From Fusobacteriota bacterium (GTDB lineage Bacteria; Fusobacteriota; Fusobacteriia; JAPLKR01): 11,172 bases of DNA. A program made the translations under genes and the position numbers. Where the stretch lies: positions 1 to 11,172 of the forward strand of contig JAPLKR010000021.1 of NCBI GenBank assembly GCA_026387965.1, in the 5' to 3' direction. Below, piece after piece: positions 1-8,248 of the stretch (positions are counted from its first letter, which is position 1; each line of letters opens with the position of its first letter). The notes beneath the pieces are model-generated. The model searched no databases. It saw nothing but the letters and a program-made list of their open reading frames with translations, and was not told the DNA's origin.

Positions 1-99
1 GATCAGCCATGGGATAATATTAGAAATTATGATGAGAAACATGAATGGTTAAATGATAAGAATGCGATTGTTTGGCCAGAAAGAAGGAATAATGAGTAA
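1..99 (+). CDS. 3' end of upstream gene, possibly 5-deoxy-glucuronate isomerase (IolB)
   Basis: An open frame enters from the left edge and ends at TAA 97-99, giving the last 32 residues of a protein (ending ..PERRNNE). The stop lies inside the start region of iolD: the ATG of iolD (92-94) overlaps this frame by 8 nt (ATGAGTAA), so the two are translationally coupled and in one operon. The tail includes NYDEKHEWL, which loosely resembles the NDPxHEWI-like ending of IolB proteins as I remember them. IolB (5-deoxy-glucuronate to 2-deoxy-5-keto-D-gluconate) is also the enzyme that would complete the set next to iolD. Thirty-two residues are too few to be certain, so IolB is a guess from context and weak similarity. 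That it is the end of a real coding gene is much firmer. Confidence 0.55.
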   Translation, partial: DQPWDNIRNYDEKHEWLNDKNAIVWPERRNNE

Positions 100-2029
100 T
101 AAGAAAATGACTGTAGCACAAGCGTTAGTAAAATTTATAAACAATCAGTACTTGTCAGTCGATGGTGAAGAGTGGCCTTTTGTAAATGGGATATTTACTA
201 TATTTGGACATGGAAATGTTCTAGGTTTAGGACAAGCATTAGAAGAAGACAGTGGCCATTTACATGTGTTACAAGGCAGAAATGAACAAGGAATGGGTCA
301 TGCTGCAATCGGATTTGCTAAACAAAATAAAAGACATAGAATATATGCGTGCACTTCTTCAGTTGGACCCGGTGCAGCTAATATGGTTACGGCTGCTGCA
401 ACAGCAACAGCTAATAGAATTCCAGTCCTATTTTTACCTGGTGATGTGTTTGCGACAAGACAACCAGATCCTGTGCTACAACAAATTGAGCAATTTCATG
501 ATTTGTCTATTTCAACAAATGATGCATTTAGGGCAGTTAGCAAATATTGGGATAGAATAACACGACCAGAACAATTAATGAGTGCTGCAATTAATGCTTT
601 TAGGGTCTTAACAGATCCTGAAAATACGGGGGCTGTAACTATTTGTCTACCTCAAGATGTTCAAGCTGAATGCTATGACTATCCAGAGTATTTTTTCAGA
701 AAACGTATTTGGTTATTAGAAAGAACACCACCTACTGTTACTATGTTAGAAAATGGATTAGAATTAATATTGAAGAGTAAACACCCTTTGATTATTTGTG
801 GAGGTGGGGTCAAATATTCTGCCGCAAGTAAAGAATTACAAACTTTTTCAGAAAAATTTAACATTCCCATTGCTGAAACTCAAGCTGGAAAAAGTGCTAT
901 TATTGGTTCGTATCATTTAAATTTAGGTGGAATTGGAACAACAGGAAATTTAGCCGCTAATATAATCGCTAAAAATTGTGATTTAGTGATTGGAATTGGG
1001 ACGCGATATACTGATTTTACAACTGGATCAAAATCTCTTTTTCAAAATGAAAATGTAAAGTTTTTAAATATAAACATTTCTAATTTTGATGCATTAAAAT
1101 TAGATGCTACTATGATGCGTTGTGATGCTAAAGTTGGCTTAACAACACTAATGAAAGAATTGGAAATACACAACTATTGTTCTGGTTATATCAATGAAAT
1201 TTCAGATGTAAAAGAAAAATGGAAAAAGGAATTAGAACGTTTAAACAGTATCAAATACGAAAAAAGCAAATTTATTCCCGAAGTATGTGGACAATTGGAC
1301 CATGTAATAGAGGAGTTTGTCGAATTAACAGGATCATCATTAACACAAACTCAAGTAATTGGAATTATCAATGAATTTCTAGATGAAACCGCTATAATAG
1401 TGGGGGCTTCAGGGAGCATTCCTGGAGATTTACAAAGAATGTGGTGTGCTAAAGGTGAAAATAGTTATCACATGGAATACGGTTATTCGTGTATGGGATA
1501 TGAAGTGAATGCTGCATTAGGCGTGAAATTAGCAGTTGGCAAACAGCGTGAAGTTTATAGCATGGTCGGAGATGGAGCATACCAAATGCTTCATAGTGAA
1601 CTTGTTACTTCAATACAGGAAAATCAAAAAATCAATATTATTCTCTTTGATAATATGGCTTTTGGTTGCATTAATAATCTTCAAATGGGCAATGGAATGG
1701 GAAGTTATGGAACAGAATTTAGGTATAGAGATGATAAAACCAATTCGTTAACAGGAAAACTTCAAACAATTGATTATGCTATGAGTGCCAAAGGGTATGG
1801 TTGTGAAACATATTCTGTAAGAAATGTACAAGAACTTAAAAATGCATTGGAGTCAGCAAAAAAATCTGATGTATCAACATTAATAGATATAAAAGTTTTG
1901 CCTAAAACAATGACTTCAGGGTATGAAAGTTGGTGGCACGCAGGAGTTGCACATTATACCAATAATACTAAAATAAATTCTGCTAGGACAGAAATGGATA
2001 AATTCTTAAAAAATGCTCGAAAATATTAG
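92..2029 (+). CDS. iolD: 3D-(3,5/4)-trihydroxycyclohexane-1,2-dione hydrolase (IolD), ThDP-dependent
   Basis: Cytoplasmic ThDP enzyme that opens the ring of trihydroxycyclohexane-1,2-dione to give 5-deoxy-D-glucuronate, the third step of myo-inositol catabolism. The 645-residue protein matches the Bacillus IolD family in length and along its whole course: [13 protein letters not shown] (33-45), the catalytic Glu in GRNEQG (E65), [10 protein letters not shown] (90-99), [12 protein letters not shown] (120-131), [13 protein letters not shown] (151-163), ETQAGKS (262-268), GIGTRYTDF (301-309), [12 protein letters not shown] (460-471), and the ThDP/Mg motif starting GDG (493-495) with Asn521. KVLPKTMT and SWWHAGVA near the C-terminus are also family hallmarks. 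I chose ATG 92, after AGAAGGA, because [12 protein letters not shown] lines up with known IolD N-termini; the longer frame from ATG 53 would add 13 unrelated residues. It overlaps the upstream gene by 8 nt, and dmlA follows after 12 nt. Confidence 0.96.
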   Translation: MSNKKMTVAQALVKFINNQYLSVDGEEWPFVNGIFTIFGHGNVLGLGQALEEDSGHLHVLQGRNEQGMGHAAIGFAKQNKRHRIYACTSSVGPGAANMVTAAATATANRIPVLFLPGDVFATRQPDPVLQQIEQFHDLSISTNDAFRAVSKYWDRITRPEQLMSAAINAFRVLTDPENTGAVTICLPQDVQAECYDYPEYFFRKRIWLLERTPPTVTMLENGLELILKSKHPLIICGGGVKYSAASKELQTFSEKFNIPIAETQAGKSAIIGSYHLNLGGIGTTGNLAANIIAKNCDLVIGIGTRYTDFTTGSKSLFQNENVKFLNINISNFDALKLDATMMRCDAKVGLTTLMKELEIHNYCSGYINEISDVKEKWKKELERLNSIKYEKSKFIPEVCGQLDHVIEEFVELTGSSLTQTQVIGIINEFLDETAIIVGASGSIPGDLQRMWCAKGENSYHMEYGYSCMGYEVNAALGVKLAVGKQREVYSMVGDGAYQMLHSELVTSIQENQKINIILFDNMAFGCINNLQMGNGMGSYGTEFRYRDDKTNSLTGKLQTIDYAMSAKGYGCETYSVRNVQELKNALESAKKSDVSTLIDIKVLPKTMTSGYESWWHAGVAHYTNNTKINSARTEMDKFLKNARKY

Positions 2030-2041
2030 AAAGGCGGAATA

Positions 2042-3109
2042 ATGAAATCATTTAAAATTGCTGTAATTCCAGGTGATGGTATAGGTAATGAGGTTATGGA
2101 TGAAGCATTGAAAATACTTAATAAAATTTCTAAAATACAGAACAATATAAATTTTGAGTTTGTTCATTTTGAATGGGGGTGCGAATACTATTTAAAACAT
2201 CAAAAAATGATGGATGATAATGGTTTAGAAATACTTAGAAATTTTGATGCAATATTGCTAGGAGCTGTTGGTTATCCAGGCGTTCCGGATCATATTTCTT
2301 TAAGAGATTTGCTGTTAAAAATACGCCAGGGATTTAACCAATATATTAATTATCGTCCTATAAAATTACTAGAAAATATTACCTGCCCTCTTGTTGGAAA
2401 AACTCATAAAGATATTGATATGATTTTTATTAGAGAAAATAGAGAAGGTGAATATTCGGGGATCGGTGGTATTTTTGCTGAAGGATTTGAACAAGAAACA
2501 GCCATTCAAACAAGTGTTTTTACACGCAAAAATACAGAAAAGGTTATGAGATATGCTTTTGAAGTTGCTAAAAAACGTGGAAAGCATAATAAAGTGACAA
2601 GTATAACAAAATCTAATGCTTTAAATTATAGTATGGTATTTTGGGATAAAATTTTTCAAGAGCAAGGAGAAAAATACCCAGATATCGAAACAAATCAACT
2701 TCATGTTGATGCAGCAGCAATGTTTATGATACAAAAGCCACAAATATTTGATACTGTAGTAGCGTCAAATTTATTTGGAGATATTCTAACAGATTTGGGA
2801 GCTGCGTTACAAGGAGGGTTAGGATTTGCAGCCGGGGGCAATATAAACCCCGAACGTGAATACCCTTCGATGTTCGAACCAGTTCACGGTAGTGCTCCAG
2901 ACATTGCAGGAAAAGGAGTTGCGAATCCTATTGCAATGATCCTTACAGCAGGGCTGATGCTAGAGCATTTAGGGCATTATGATTTATCTGTGAAAATAGA
3001 AAACGCGGTGAAGGAAATTTTAAAAAGCAAAAAAAATCTAACTCCTGATTTAGGTGGTATAGCATCTACGCAACAAGTTGGAAATTTATTGTGTGATTTA
3101 TTAATTTAA
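2042..3109 (+). CDS. dmlA: Tartrate dehydrogenase / D-malate dehydrogenase (decarboxylating) family protein
   Basis: Member of the beta-decarboxylating dehydrogenase superfamily (isocitrate, isopropylmalate, tartrate/D-malate). The 355 residues resemble the TDH/DmlA branch more than LeuB or Icd: IPGDGIGNEV (9-18), EWGCEYYLKHQKMM (44-57), GAVGYPGVPDHISL (74-87), RENREGEYS (131-139, usually RENTEGEYS), the catalytic Lys190 in TKSNAL, metal-binding Asp223, Asp247 and Asp251, VASNLFGDILTDLG (240-253) and FEPVHGSAPDI (278-288). DmlA oxidises D-malate with NAD+ to pyruvate and CO2; TDH also accepts tartrate and related 2-hydroxy acids. A good Shine-Dalgarno (AAAGGCGG) precedes the ATG, 12 nt after iolD. 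No leucine or tartrate genes are nearby. It sits among inositol genes and a GAPDH/PGK pair, which suggests D-malate formed from inositol as substrate (inference). The family call is firm; the substrate is not proven. Confidence 0.85.
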   Translation: MKSFKIAVIPGDGIGNEVMDEALKILNKISKIQNNINFEFVHFEWGCEYYLKHQKMMDDNGLEILRNFDAILLGAVGYPGVPDHISLRDLLLKIRQGFNQYINYRPIKLLENITCPLVGKTHKDIDMIFIRENREGEYSGIGGIFAEGFEQETAIQTSVFTRKNTEKVMRYAFEVAKKRGKHNKVTSITKSNALNYSMVFWDKIFQEQGEKYPDIETNQLHVDAAAMFMIQKPQIFDTVVASNLFGDILTDLGAALQGGLGFAAGGNINPEREYPSMFEPVHGSAPDIAGKGVANPIAMILTAGLMLEHLGHYDLSVKIENAVKEILKSKKNLTPDLGGIASTQQVGNLLCDLLI

Positions 3110-3119
3110 AGGAAAGGGG
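3110..3119 (+). promoter_or_regulatory. Strong Shine-Dalgarno serving a mini-ORF rather than iolE directly
   Basis: AGGAAAGGGG follows the dmlA stop directly. It is 3 nt before an ATG at 3123 but 33 nt before the iolE ATG at 3153, where no Shine-Dalgarno is visible (the preceding bases are CATACAAGATAA). Ribosomes loaded here would translate the mini-ORF and reach iolE by termination and restart. Confidence 0.5.
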
Positions 3120-3122
3120 TTG

Positions 3123-3152
3123 ATGTTGATTATGCGACATCATACAAGATAA
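3123..3152 (+). CDS. Nine-codon mini-ORF abutting iolE (putative coupling leader)
   Basis: ATG 3123 opens a nine-codon frame reading MLIMRHHTR, closed by TAA 3150-3152. The iolE ATG begins at the next base, in the same frame. The mini-ORF owns the only good ribosome-binding site in this gap, so it may act as a ribosome-delivery leader for iolE through TAA-ATG reinitiation. The alternative is that it is a former N-terminal extension of iolE cut off by a nonsense change. That is less likely, because iolE from 3153 already lines up with the family N-terminus (MSDVLLGIAPIGW). No function for the peptide itself is claimed. Confidence 0.35.
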   Translation: MLIMRHHTR

Positions 3153-4037
3153 ATGAGTGATGTATTACTTGGTATAGCACCCATTGGGTGGACTAATGAT
3201 GATTTACCTGAATTAGGAGGAACAAACACATTTGAACAGTGTATAAGTGAAATGGCGTTAGCAGGATTTTCAGGAAGTGAAATTGGGAATAAATATCCAA
3301 AAGACCCGGTTGCGTTAAACAAAGCATTAAAACTGCGAAACTTGACAATATGTAATGCGTGGTTTTCAACATACTTTACAACTAAATCACTAGACGAGGT
3401 TGAAAATGCATTCATTAAACATAGAGATTTTTTATATGCTGTTGGAGCACGCGTTATTGGAGTTTCAGAACAGGGAAATAGTATACAGGGAAATCTTTAT
3501 TTAAGTATTTTCGATAATAAACCAATATTTAGTGATTCTGAATGGGAAAAAGTAGCAAAAGGACTTAATAGACTTGCACAATTAGCTGAAGAAAAGGGAA
3601 TGACATTAGGCTATCACCATCACATGGGAACAGGTGTAGAATCATTCAAAGAAATTCAAGAATTGATGAATAGAACCAATCGGAATGTGTATTTATTATT
3701 TGATACAGGACACGCATATTTTGCTGGAATTGACCCTATAAAATTATTAAAAACATATATTGAACGAATTAATCATGTTCATTTAAAAGATGTTAGAAAA
3801 GATATTTTAGAAAAAGTAAAGAGAGAGCAACTTTCGTTTTTATCAGCTGTTAAAAATGGAGTATTTACAGTTCCAGGTGATGGAAATATAGAGTTTAAAC
3901 CCATTTTTGAGGTGCTAAAAGAAAACAATTATGTTGGATGGTATGTTGTTGAAGCAGAGCAAGACCCTTCAATCGCTAATCCATTCGAGTATGCTTTAAA
4001 AGCAAGAAGTTATATAAAAGAAACAGCACAAATATAG
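3153..4037 (+). CDS. iolE: Myo-inosose-2 dehydratase (IolE)
   Basis: Dehydrates 2-keto-myo-inositol (scyllo-inosose) to 3D-(3,5/4)-trihydroxycyclohexane-1,2-dione, the second step of inositol catabolism; cytoplasmic and metal-dependent in known members. The 294 residues form a xylose-isomerase-like TIM barrel of the usual IolE length. Visible family motifs are LGIAPIGWTNDD (6-17), GSEIGNKYP (41-49), LKLRNL (59-64), VSEQGNSIQG (104-113), YHHHMGTGV (154-162), DTGHAYF (184-190), HVHLKD (208-213), GVFTVPGDG (236-244) and VVEAEQDP (265-272), followed by NPFEYALKAR. Glu and His/Asp in these motifs supply the metal site. The start at ATG 3153 fits the family but lacks its own Shine-Dalgarno, because a mini-ORF with a strong one ends exactly at the base before it. 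iolG follows after 9 nt. Confidence 0.95.
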   Translation: MSDVLLGIAPIGWTNDDLPELGGTNTFEQCISEMALAGFSGSEIGNKYPKDPVALNKALKLRNLTICNAWFSTYFTTKSLDEVENAFIKHRDFLYAVGARVIGVSEQGNSIQGNLYLSIFDNKPIFSDSEWEKVAKGLNRLAQLAEEKGMTLGYHHHMGTGVESFKEIQELMNRTNRNVYLLFDTGHAYFAGIDPIKLLKTYIERINHVHLKDVRKDILEKVKREQLSFLSAVKNGVFTVPGDGNIEFKPIFEVLKENNYVGWYVVEAEQDPSIANPFEYALKARSYIKETAQI

Positions 4038-4046
4038 GAGGAAATT

Positions 4047-5045
4047 ATGAATACATTGACAGTAGGAATTATTGGAGCAGGAAGAATAGGGAAGGTTCAC
4101 GCAAACACAATACTAACGCAGCTTCCACATATAAAAATAAAATATATTGCAGATACTTGGGCTGGGGCTAAAAAATATGTTGAAAGCTTAAATGGGCTTC
4201 ATTTCACACAGAATATAGATGATATTTTTAATGATAAAGAAATTGAAGCAGTGTTAATTTGCTCATCAACGGATACACATGTTGAGTATATTATTAAAGC
4301 CGCTAATGCTAAGAAACATATTTTTTGTGAAAAACCCGTGGATCATGATTTAAATAGAATTATTTTAGCTAAAGAAGCAGTAGAACTAAATGGTGTTAAA
4401 TTTCAAATTGGGTTCAATAGGCGTTTTGACCATAATTTTTTAGCAGTAAAAAAGGCTATTGACACACATCAAATTGGTGACGTAAGATTTATCAATATAA
4501 CATCGAGAGATCCTGAAGCCCCTCCCATTGAATATGTGAAAGTATCTGGTGGAATGTTTATGGATATGACAATTCATGATTTCGATATGGCGCGTTTTTT
4601 AGCAGGATCAGAAGTAAAAGAGGTGTATGCAAAAGGTGTCGTAATGGTAGACAAAGCAATTGGAGATGCTGGAGATATTGATTCTGCTGCGATTATATTA
4701 ACATTTGAGAATGGAAGTATAGGAATTATTAATAATTGTAGAGAAGCGTCTTATGGCTATGATCAACGAGTAGAAGTATTTGGTTCTAAAGGGAGCGTAG
4801 AGATTAAAAATGATACAATTTCTTCTGCAATAATAAGTACCAAAAATGGTGTTGTAGCAGAAAAACCGTTGCACTTTTTTATGCAACGATACACACAAAG
4901 CTATAAAGATGAAATGATTCAGTTTATTGAGTCTATTCAAAATAACACTGAAACCAAAACAAATATTATTGATGGATTAAAATCAGTTGAAATTGCAAAA
5001 GCTGCGGTATTATCTTATAAAGAAAATCGTGTAGTTAAATTATAA
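4047..5045 (+). CDS. iolG: Inositol 2-dehydrogenase (IolG), Gfo/Idh/MocA family
   Basis: NAD+-dependent oxidation of myo-inositol to 2-keto-myo-inositol, the entry step of the pathway. The 332-residue protein has an N-terminal Rossmann domain with GIIGAGRIG (7-15), the family EKP motif with catalytic Lys96, and a C-terminal Gfo/Idh/MocA domain. GGMFMDMTIHDFDMARFL (168-185) is the hallmark of inositol 2-dehydrogenases; it supplies Asp173 and His177, matching the catalytic Asp172/His176 of Bacillus IolG. FNRRFD (123-128) is also conserved. Relatives in the family oxidise scyllo- or D-chiro-inositol, so the exact isomer is open. ATG 4047 is preceded by a consensus AGGAGGA overlapping the iolE stop codon. 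The GAPDH paralogue starts 31 nt downstream behind its own GGAGG. Confidence 0.92.
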   Translation: MNTLTVGIIGAGRIGKVHANTILTQLPHIKIKYIADTWAGAKKYVESLNGLHFTQNIDDIFNDKEIEAVLICSSTDTHVEYIIKAANAKKHIFCEKPVDHDLNRIILAKEAVELNGVKFQIGFNRRFDHNFLAVKKAIDTHQIGDVRFINITSRDPEAPPIEYVKVSGGMFMDMTIHDFDMARFLAGSEVKEVYAKGVVMVDKAIGDAGDIDSAAIILTFENGSIGIINNCREASYGYDQRVEVFGSKGSVEIKNDTISSAIISTKNGVVAEKPLHFFMQRYTQSYKDEMIQFIESIQNNTETKTNIIDGLKSVEIAKAAVLSYKENRVVKL

Positions 5046-5076
5046 TAAATTTATTAGAAAATAAGATGGAGGCAAA

Positions 5077-6105
5077 ATGAACAAAGTTAGAGTTGCAGTT
5101 GTGGGGTATGGTGTTATTGGTCAAAGATTAGCTGATGGAGTTGCGTTGCAAGAGGATATGGAGTTAGTAGGGGTAGTTGATGCAGAAGTTAATTTAGCAA
5201 CACGTGCTTTAAAAGAAAAGGGGATGACTTATAAATTGTACGTTGCATTTACAGAAGCAAAAGCGGCATTTGAAAAAGTAAATATCCCAATTTCTGGTAC
5301 TATGGAAGAACTTTTGGATCAAGTTGACATTGTTCTAGATTCAACTCCTGCAGGAATAGGTGCAAAAAATAAATCGCTATATGAAAAAAAAGGGGTTAAA
5401 GCGATTTTTCAAGGTGGTGAAAATAATAATATTGCAGATGTATTTTTTCATGGCTACGCAAATTTCGAATGTGGTGTCAATAAAGATTATTTGAAATTGA
5501 CTTCATGTAATACAACGGGACTAATAAGGGCAGTGGATTGTTTAGATAAAATAATTGGTATTGAGAAGATTGCAATTACAATCGTAAGACGAGTAGCTGA
5601 CCCTGGTGATTATCACAGAGGTTTAACTAATGCACTAAAAGTAGATAAAGCTCCAAGTCATCAAGCAGAAGATTTAATGAGTATAATGCCACATATAAAT
5701 GCAACTGGAATATTAATCCATACGCCAGTAACTCACGGTCATTTTATTAGTGTAGTAGCAACGCCTAAAAATTATATCAGTGTGGCTGAAGTTTTAGAAG
5801 CTTTTAGTTTGCATGACAGAATCAGAGTAGTTAGCTTAGATGAAGGATTTGAGGGAAATGCATCAATTTTTAGATATGCTCGTGATCTCGGAAGGCCGAG
5901 AGGTGATATTTATGAAATCTGTATTTGGAAAGATACTATTGTAAAATCAGGAAATGATATTATGTTTGGAATACACATTCCTCAAGAATCAGTCACGATT
6001 CCTGAAACTATTGATGCAATTCGTGCATCAATGGGTATGCAAGTGACTTCAGTTGAGGGAGTTTCTATGACAAATAAATATCTTAACCTACCGAGTTGGA
6101 AATAA
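5077..6105 (+). CDS. Type II (archaeal-type) glyceraldehyde-3-phosphate dehydrogenase paralogue
   Basis: A 342-residue protein of the archaeal GAPDH family, not the usual bacterial GapA. Motifs: VVGYGVIGQRLAD (8-20), DSTPAGIGAKN (88-98), KAIFQGGE (108-115), the catalytic Cys144 in SCNTTGL (143-149), RRVADP (171-176), SHQAEDL (194-200), THGH (219-222, holding the catalytic-type His), QES (303-305) and PETIDAIRA. The family oxidatively phosphorylates an aldehyde to an acyl phosphate. Asp35 at the end of the second strand (GVVDAEV), in place of the KTRP stretch of NADP-using archaeal enzymes, suggests NAD+. The archaeal SHHGPD is SHQAED here and VHQES is IPQES, so two family His residues are changed near the active site (by-eye alignment). 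Placed between iolG and a PGK paralogue, it may act on D-malate semialdehyde rather than glyceraldehyde 3-phosphate (inference). TGGAGG precedes the ATG. Confidence 0.88.
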   Translation: MNKVRVAVVGYGVIGQRLADGVALQEDMELVGVVDAEVNLATRALKEKGMTYKLYVAFTEAKAAFEKVNIPISGTMEELLDQVDIVLDSTPAGIGAKNKSLYEKKGVKAIFQGGENNNIADVFFHGYANFECGVNKDYLKLTSCNTTGLIRAVDCLDKIIGIEKIAITIVRRVADPGDYHRGLTNALKVDKAPSHQAEDLMSIMPHINATGILIHTPVTHGHFISVVATPKNYISVAEVLEAFSLHDRIRVVSLDEGFEGNASIFRYARDLGRPRGDIYEICIWKDTIVKSGNDIMFGIHIPQESVTIPETIDAIRASMGMQVTSVEGVSMTNKYLNLPSWK

Positions 6106-6115
6106 AGGAGGAAGT

Positions 6116-7396
6116 GTGAATAAACTCAATATAACATCGATGAGAGATTTGCCTCTTGATGGGAAAAAAGTTTTGCTTAGGCTTGATATTAATTCTCCAA
6201 TTGATATTAAAAATAAAAAAATTGTCAATACAAATCGAATTGATATGAGTTTGTTAACTTTAGAATATCTCATTTCTAAAAATTGTAAAATTGCTATTAT
6301 TGCTCATCAAGGAGATACACTTGACTATCAAAATTTAATTCCACTTAAAGAACATGCTGGTATTTTATCTAAAAAATTGAACAGAATTGTTGAATATGTA
6401 GATGATGTTTGCGGAATGTATGCAGTTGCAAAAATTCAATGTTTAAAAGAAGGAGAAATAATATTATTAGGTAATTTACGGTATTTATCGGAAGAAATAT
6501 CTACTTTTGAAACTGTGGTACCGTTAAAACCACCGGAAATGAAGAGTACTTATCTTGTGAGACAACTTGTGAAAGAATTTGATTTTTATATCAACGATGC
6601 TTTTGCAGCGGCACATAGAAATGCTCCTTCAATGGTAGGGTTCCAAGAGCATTTAATTTCAGGAGCAGGAGATTTGTTTTTTAAAGAAGTATCGGCATTG
6701 AATTCAGTAATGACTAATCCACAAAAACCGTCAGTTTTTGTATTAGGAGGAGCAAAAATATCAGACGCATTCGGTATGATGAAACAAGTATTAGAAAATA
6801 ATACAGCAGATAAAATCATTACCTTAGGAATTATAGGGGAAATTTTTTTAATAGCAAGTGGCGTTAATATTGGAAAGAAAAAAATGAAGTTTCTTCAGGA
6901 TAGAAAATTAGATGAATTTATTGAATCTGCTAAGGAATATTTAAAATTATACGCCAAAAAAATTGAAATACCTAGAGATTTAGCTTTTGAAAAAGATGGC
7001 AAGCGTGAAGAAATAAAGGTATGTGATCTGCCTATTGAAGAAATGTTTTTGGATATTGGAAAGAAAACAATAAGCGATTATGAAAAAATTATTTTGGAAG
7101 CTAAAAGTTTGTTTGCAAACGGACCTGCCGGTGTTTACGAAAACCCACTTTTTGAACTTGGAACTAGAAATATAATGGAAGCGATATCACGTTCATCAGC
7201 ATATTCTGTTATTGGTGGTGGTGATACAGTAACCGCAGCTACAAAATTTATTGATTTAAATACACTAGGATATGTTTGTACTGCGGGTGGAGCAATGGTC
7301 CGTTATCTGACTGGCAAAAAACTTCCACTCATTGAAGCGATGGAGAAAGCATACTATAAGTTAAATCTTAGAGAAGAGGAGCGAGATAATGGATAA
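6116..7396 (+). CDS. Archaeal-type phosphoglycerate kinase paralogue
   Basis: A 426-residue PGK-fold protein closest to archaeal PGKs, starting at GTG 6116 after AAAGGAGG. It transfers the acyl phosphate made by the GAPDH partner to ADP. Kept motifs: LLRLDINSPID (20-30), Arg41, NLRYLSEE (120-127, Arg122), DAFAAAHRNAPSMVGF (161-176, Arg168), LGGAKISD (210-217, Lys214), ANGPAGVYE (334-342) and the nucleotide loop GGGDT (367-371). The change to notice: the substrate loop normally HxGRP (archaeal HQxRP) reads HQGDT (64-68), so the conserved Arg is Asp67. That Arg belongs to the basic patch holding 3-phosphoglycerate, so this enzyme probably does not use 3-phosphoglycerate as its main substrate. 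A carboxylate analogue such as D-malate is my proposal. The 3' end overlaps the transketolase start by 8 nt. Confidence 0.88.
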   Translation: MNKLNITSMRDLPLDGKKVLLRLDINSPIDIKNKKIVNTNRIDMSLLTLEYLISKNCKIAIIAHQGDTLDYQNLIPLKEHAGILSKKLNRIVEYVDDVCGMYAVAKIQCLKEGEIILLGNLRYLSEEISTFETVVPLKPPEMKSTYLVRQLVKEFDFYINDAFAAAHRNAPSMVGFQEHLISGAGDLFFKEVSALNSVMTNPQKPSVFVLGGAKISDAFGMMKQVLENNTADKIITLGIIGEIFLIASGVNIGKKKMKFLQDRKLDEFIESAKEYLKLYAKKIEIPRDLAFEKDGKREEIKVCDLPIEEMFLDIGKKTISDYEKIILEAKSLFANGPAGVYENPLFELGTRNIMEAISRSSAYSVIGGGDTVTAATKFIDLNTLGYVCTAGGAMVRYLTGKKLPLIEAMEKAYYKLNLREEERDNG

Positions 7397-8246
7397 AACA
7401 GAAATTCAAAAAATTGAACGATTTGCATTGGAGATTCGGTTAGAAACACTAAAGCAAATTACAATAAGAGGGTTCGGACATCTTGGTGGAGCAATGTCTG
7501 TTGTAGAACTTCTTGCTGTATTATATGGAAAAGTTATGAATATTGATTCAAAGAATCCTAAAAAAAGAGATAGAGATTTTTTAGTGTGTTCTAAAGGTCA
7601 TGCTGGCCCCGCAATCTATTCAACACTTGCTTTAAAGGGATATTTTTCTATGGCAGAACTTATGACATTAAATCAAAATGGTACTAATTTACCTAGTCAT
7701 TGTGATATGAATAAAACTATTGGAATTGATATGACAACAGGGTCTTTAGGACAAGGAGTGTCAACAGCAATGGGAATTGCAGTTGGTAATAGGCTTGATG
7801 GGTTGAACAATTATACATATTTAATAGTAGGTGATGGAGAGCTTAATGAAGGTCAGTGTTGGGAAGGATTTATGTTTGCAGCACACCAAAAATTGGATAA
7901 TTTAATTTGCTTTCTGGATTATAATAAAAAACAATTAGATGGATATTTAGAAGAAATATGCAATCCTTTTGATTTTGAAGAAAAATTCAAAGCATTTGGA
8001 TTCGAGACACAAAAAGTTAATGGAGCTTCTATTGAAGAGATTTTTAAAGCTATTGAAAATGCAAAAAATAAAAAGGGAATGCCGCATGTGATTATCCTTG
8101 ATACGATAAAAGGGCAGGGGATTGACTTTGTTGTAGAAGATGGCGGACATCACATGAGATTTAGTGAAAAACATTTTATACAAGCATCTGAAGCAATCAA
8201 GCATTTTGAAAATCTGTTAAAAACCCCTGTAAATGGAGGAAATTAA
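7389..8246 (+). CDS. Transketolase, N-terminal (ThDP pyrophosphate-binding) subunit
   Basis: The first half of a two-gene transketolase, 285 residues, as usual for split enzymes. It binds the ThDP diphosphate and metal: GHLGGAMS (30-37, His31), CSKGHAGP (67-74, His71), TGSLGQGVS (117-125), and GDGELNEGQCWEG (148-160) with Asp149 and Asn179 for the metal. KGQGIDF (241-247) precedes the segment that in ordinary split transketolases reads roughly WHGKAP. Here it is GHHMRF (253-258): the active-site His is kept (His254) but its surroundings are not. The gene overlaps the PGK stop by 8 nt, and the C-terminal partner starts 2 nt after its stop, so both subunits are made together. Split transketolases in catabolic clusters can act on special ketoses, for example apulose 4-phosphate or sulfosugars, and the context here points to an inositol-derived ketose (inference). 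Confidence 0.92.
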   Translation: MDKTEIQKIERFALEIRLETLKQITIRGFGHLGGAMSVVELLAVLYGKVMNIDSKNPKKRDRDFLVCSKGHAGPAIYSTLALKGYFSMAELMTLNQNGTNLPSHCDMNKTIGIDMTTGSLGQGVSTAMGIAVGNRLDGLNNYTYLIVGDGELNEGQCWEGFMFAAHQKLDNLICFLDYNKKQLDGYLEEICNPFDFEEKFKAFGFETQKVNGASIEEIFKAIENAKNKKGMPHVIILDTIKGQGIDFVVEDGGHHMRFSEKHFIQASEAIKHFENLLKTPVNGGN

Positions 8247-8248
8247 TT

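Noticed and set aside
53-91. A longer iolD start at ATG 53 adding 13 residues
   Set aside because: The extra residues overlap the end of the upstream gene, match nothing in IolD, and ATG 92 has the Shine-Dalgarno and the family-like N-terminus.
252-560. A 102-codon open frame on the plus strand inside iolD
   Set aside because: It lies fully within a well-recognised gene in another frame and has no recognisable protein character of its own.
2042-3109. 3-isopropylmalate dehydrogenase (LeuB) or isocitrate dehydrogenase
   Set aside because: Motifs such as EWGCEYYLKHQKMM, VPDHISL and RENREGEYS follow the tartrate/D-malate branch, and no leucine or TCA genes are nearby.
7947-8204. Minus-strand frame opposite the transketolase N subunit (and similar antisense frames elsewhere)
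   Set aside because: Antisense shadows of conserved genes, without ribosome-binding sites or recognisable domains.
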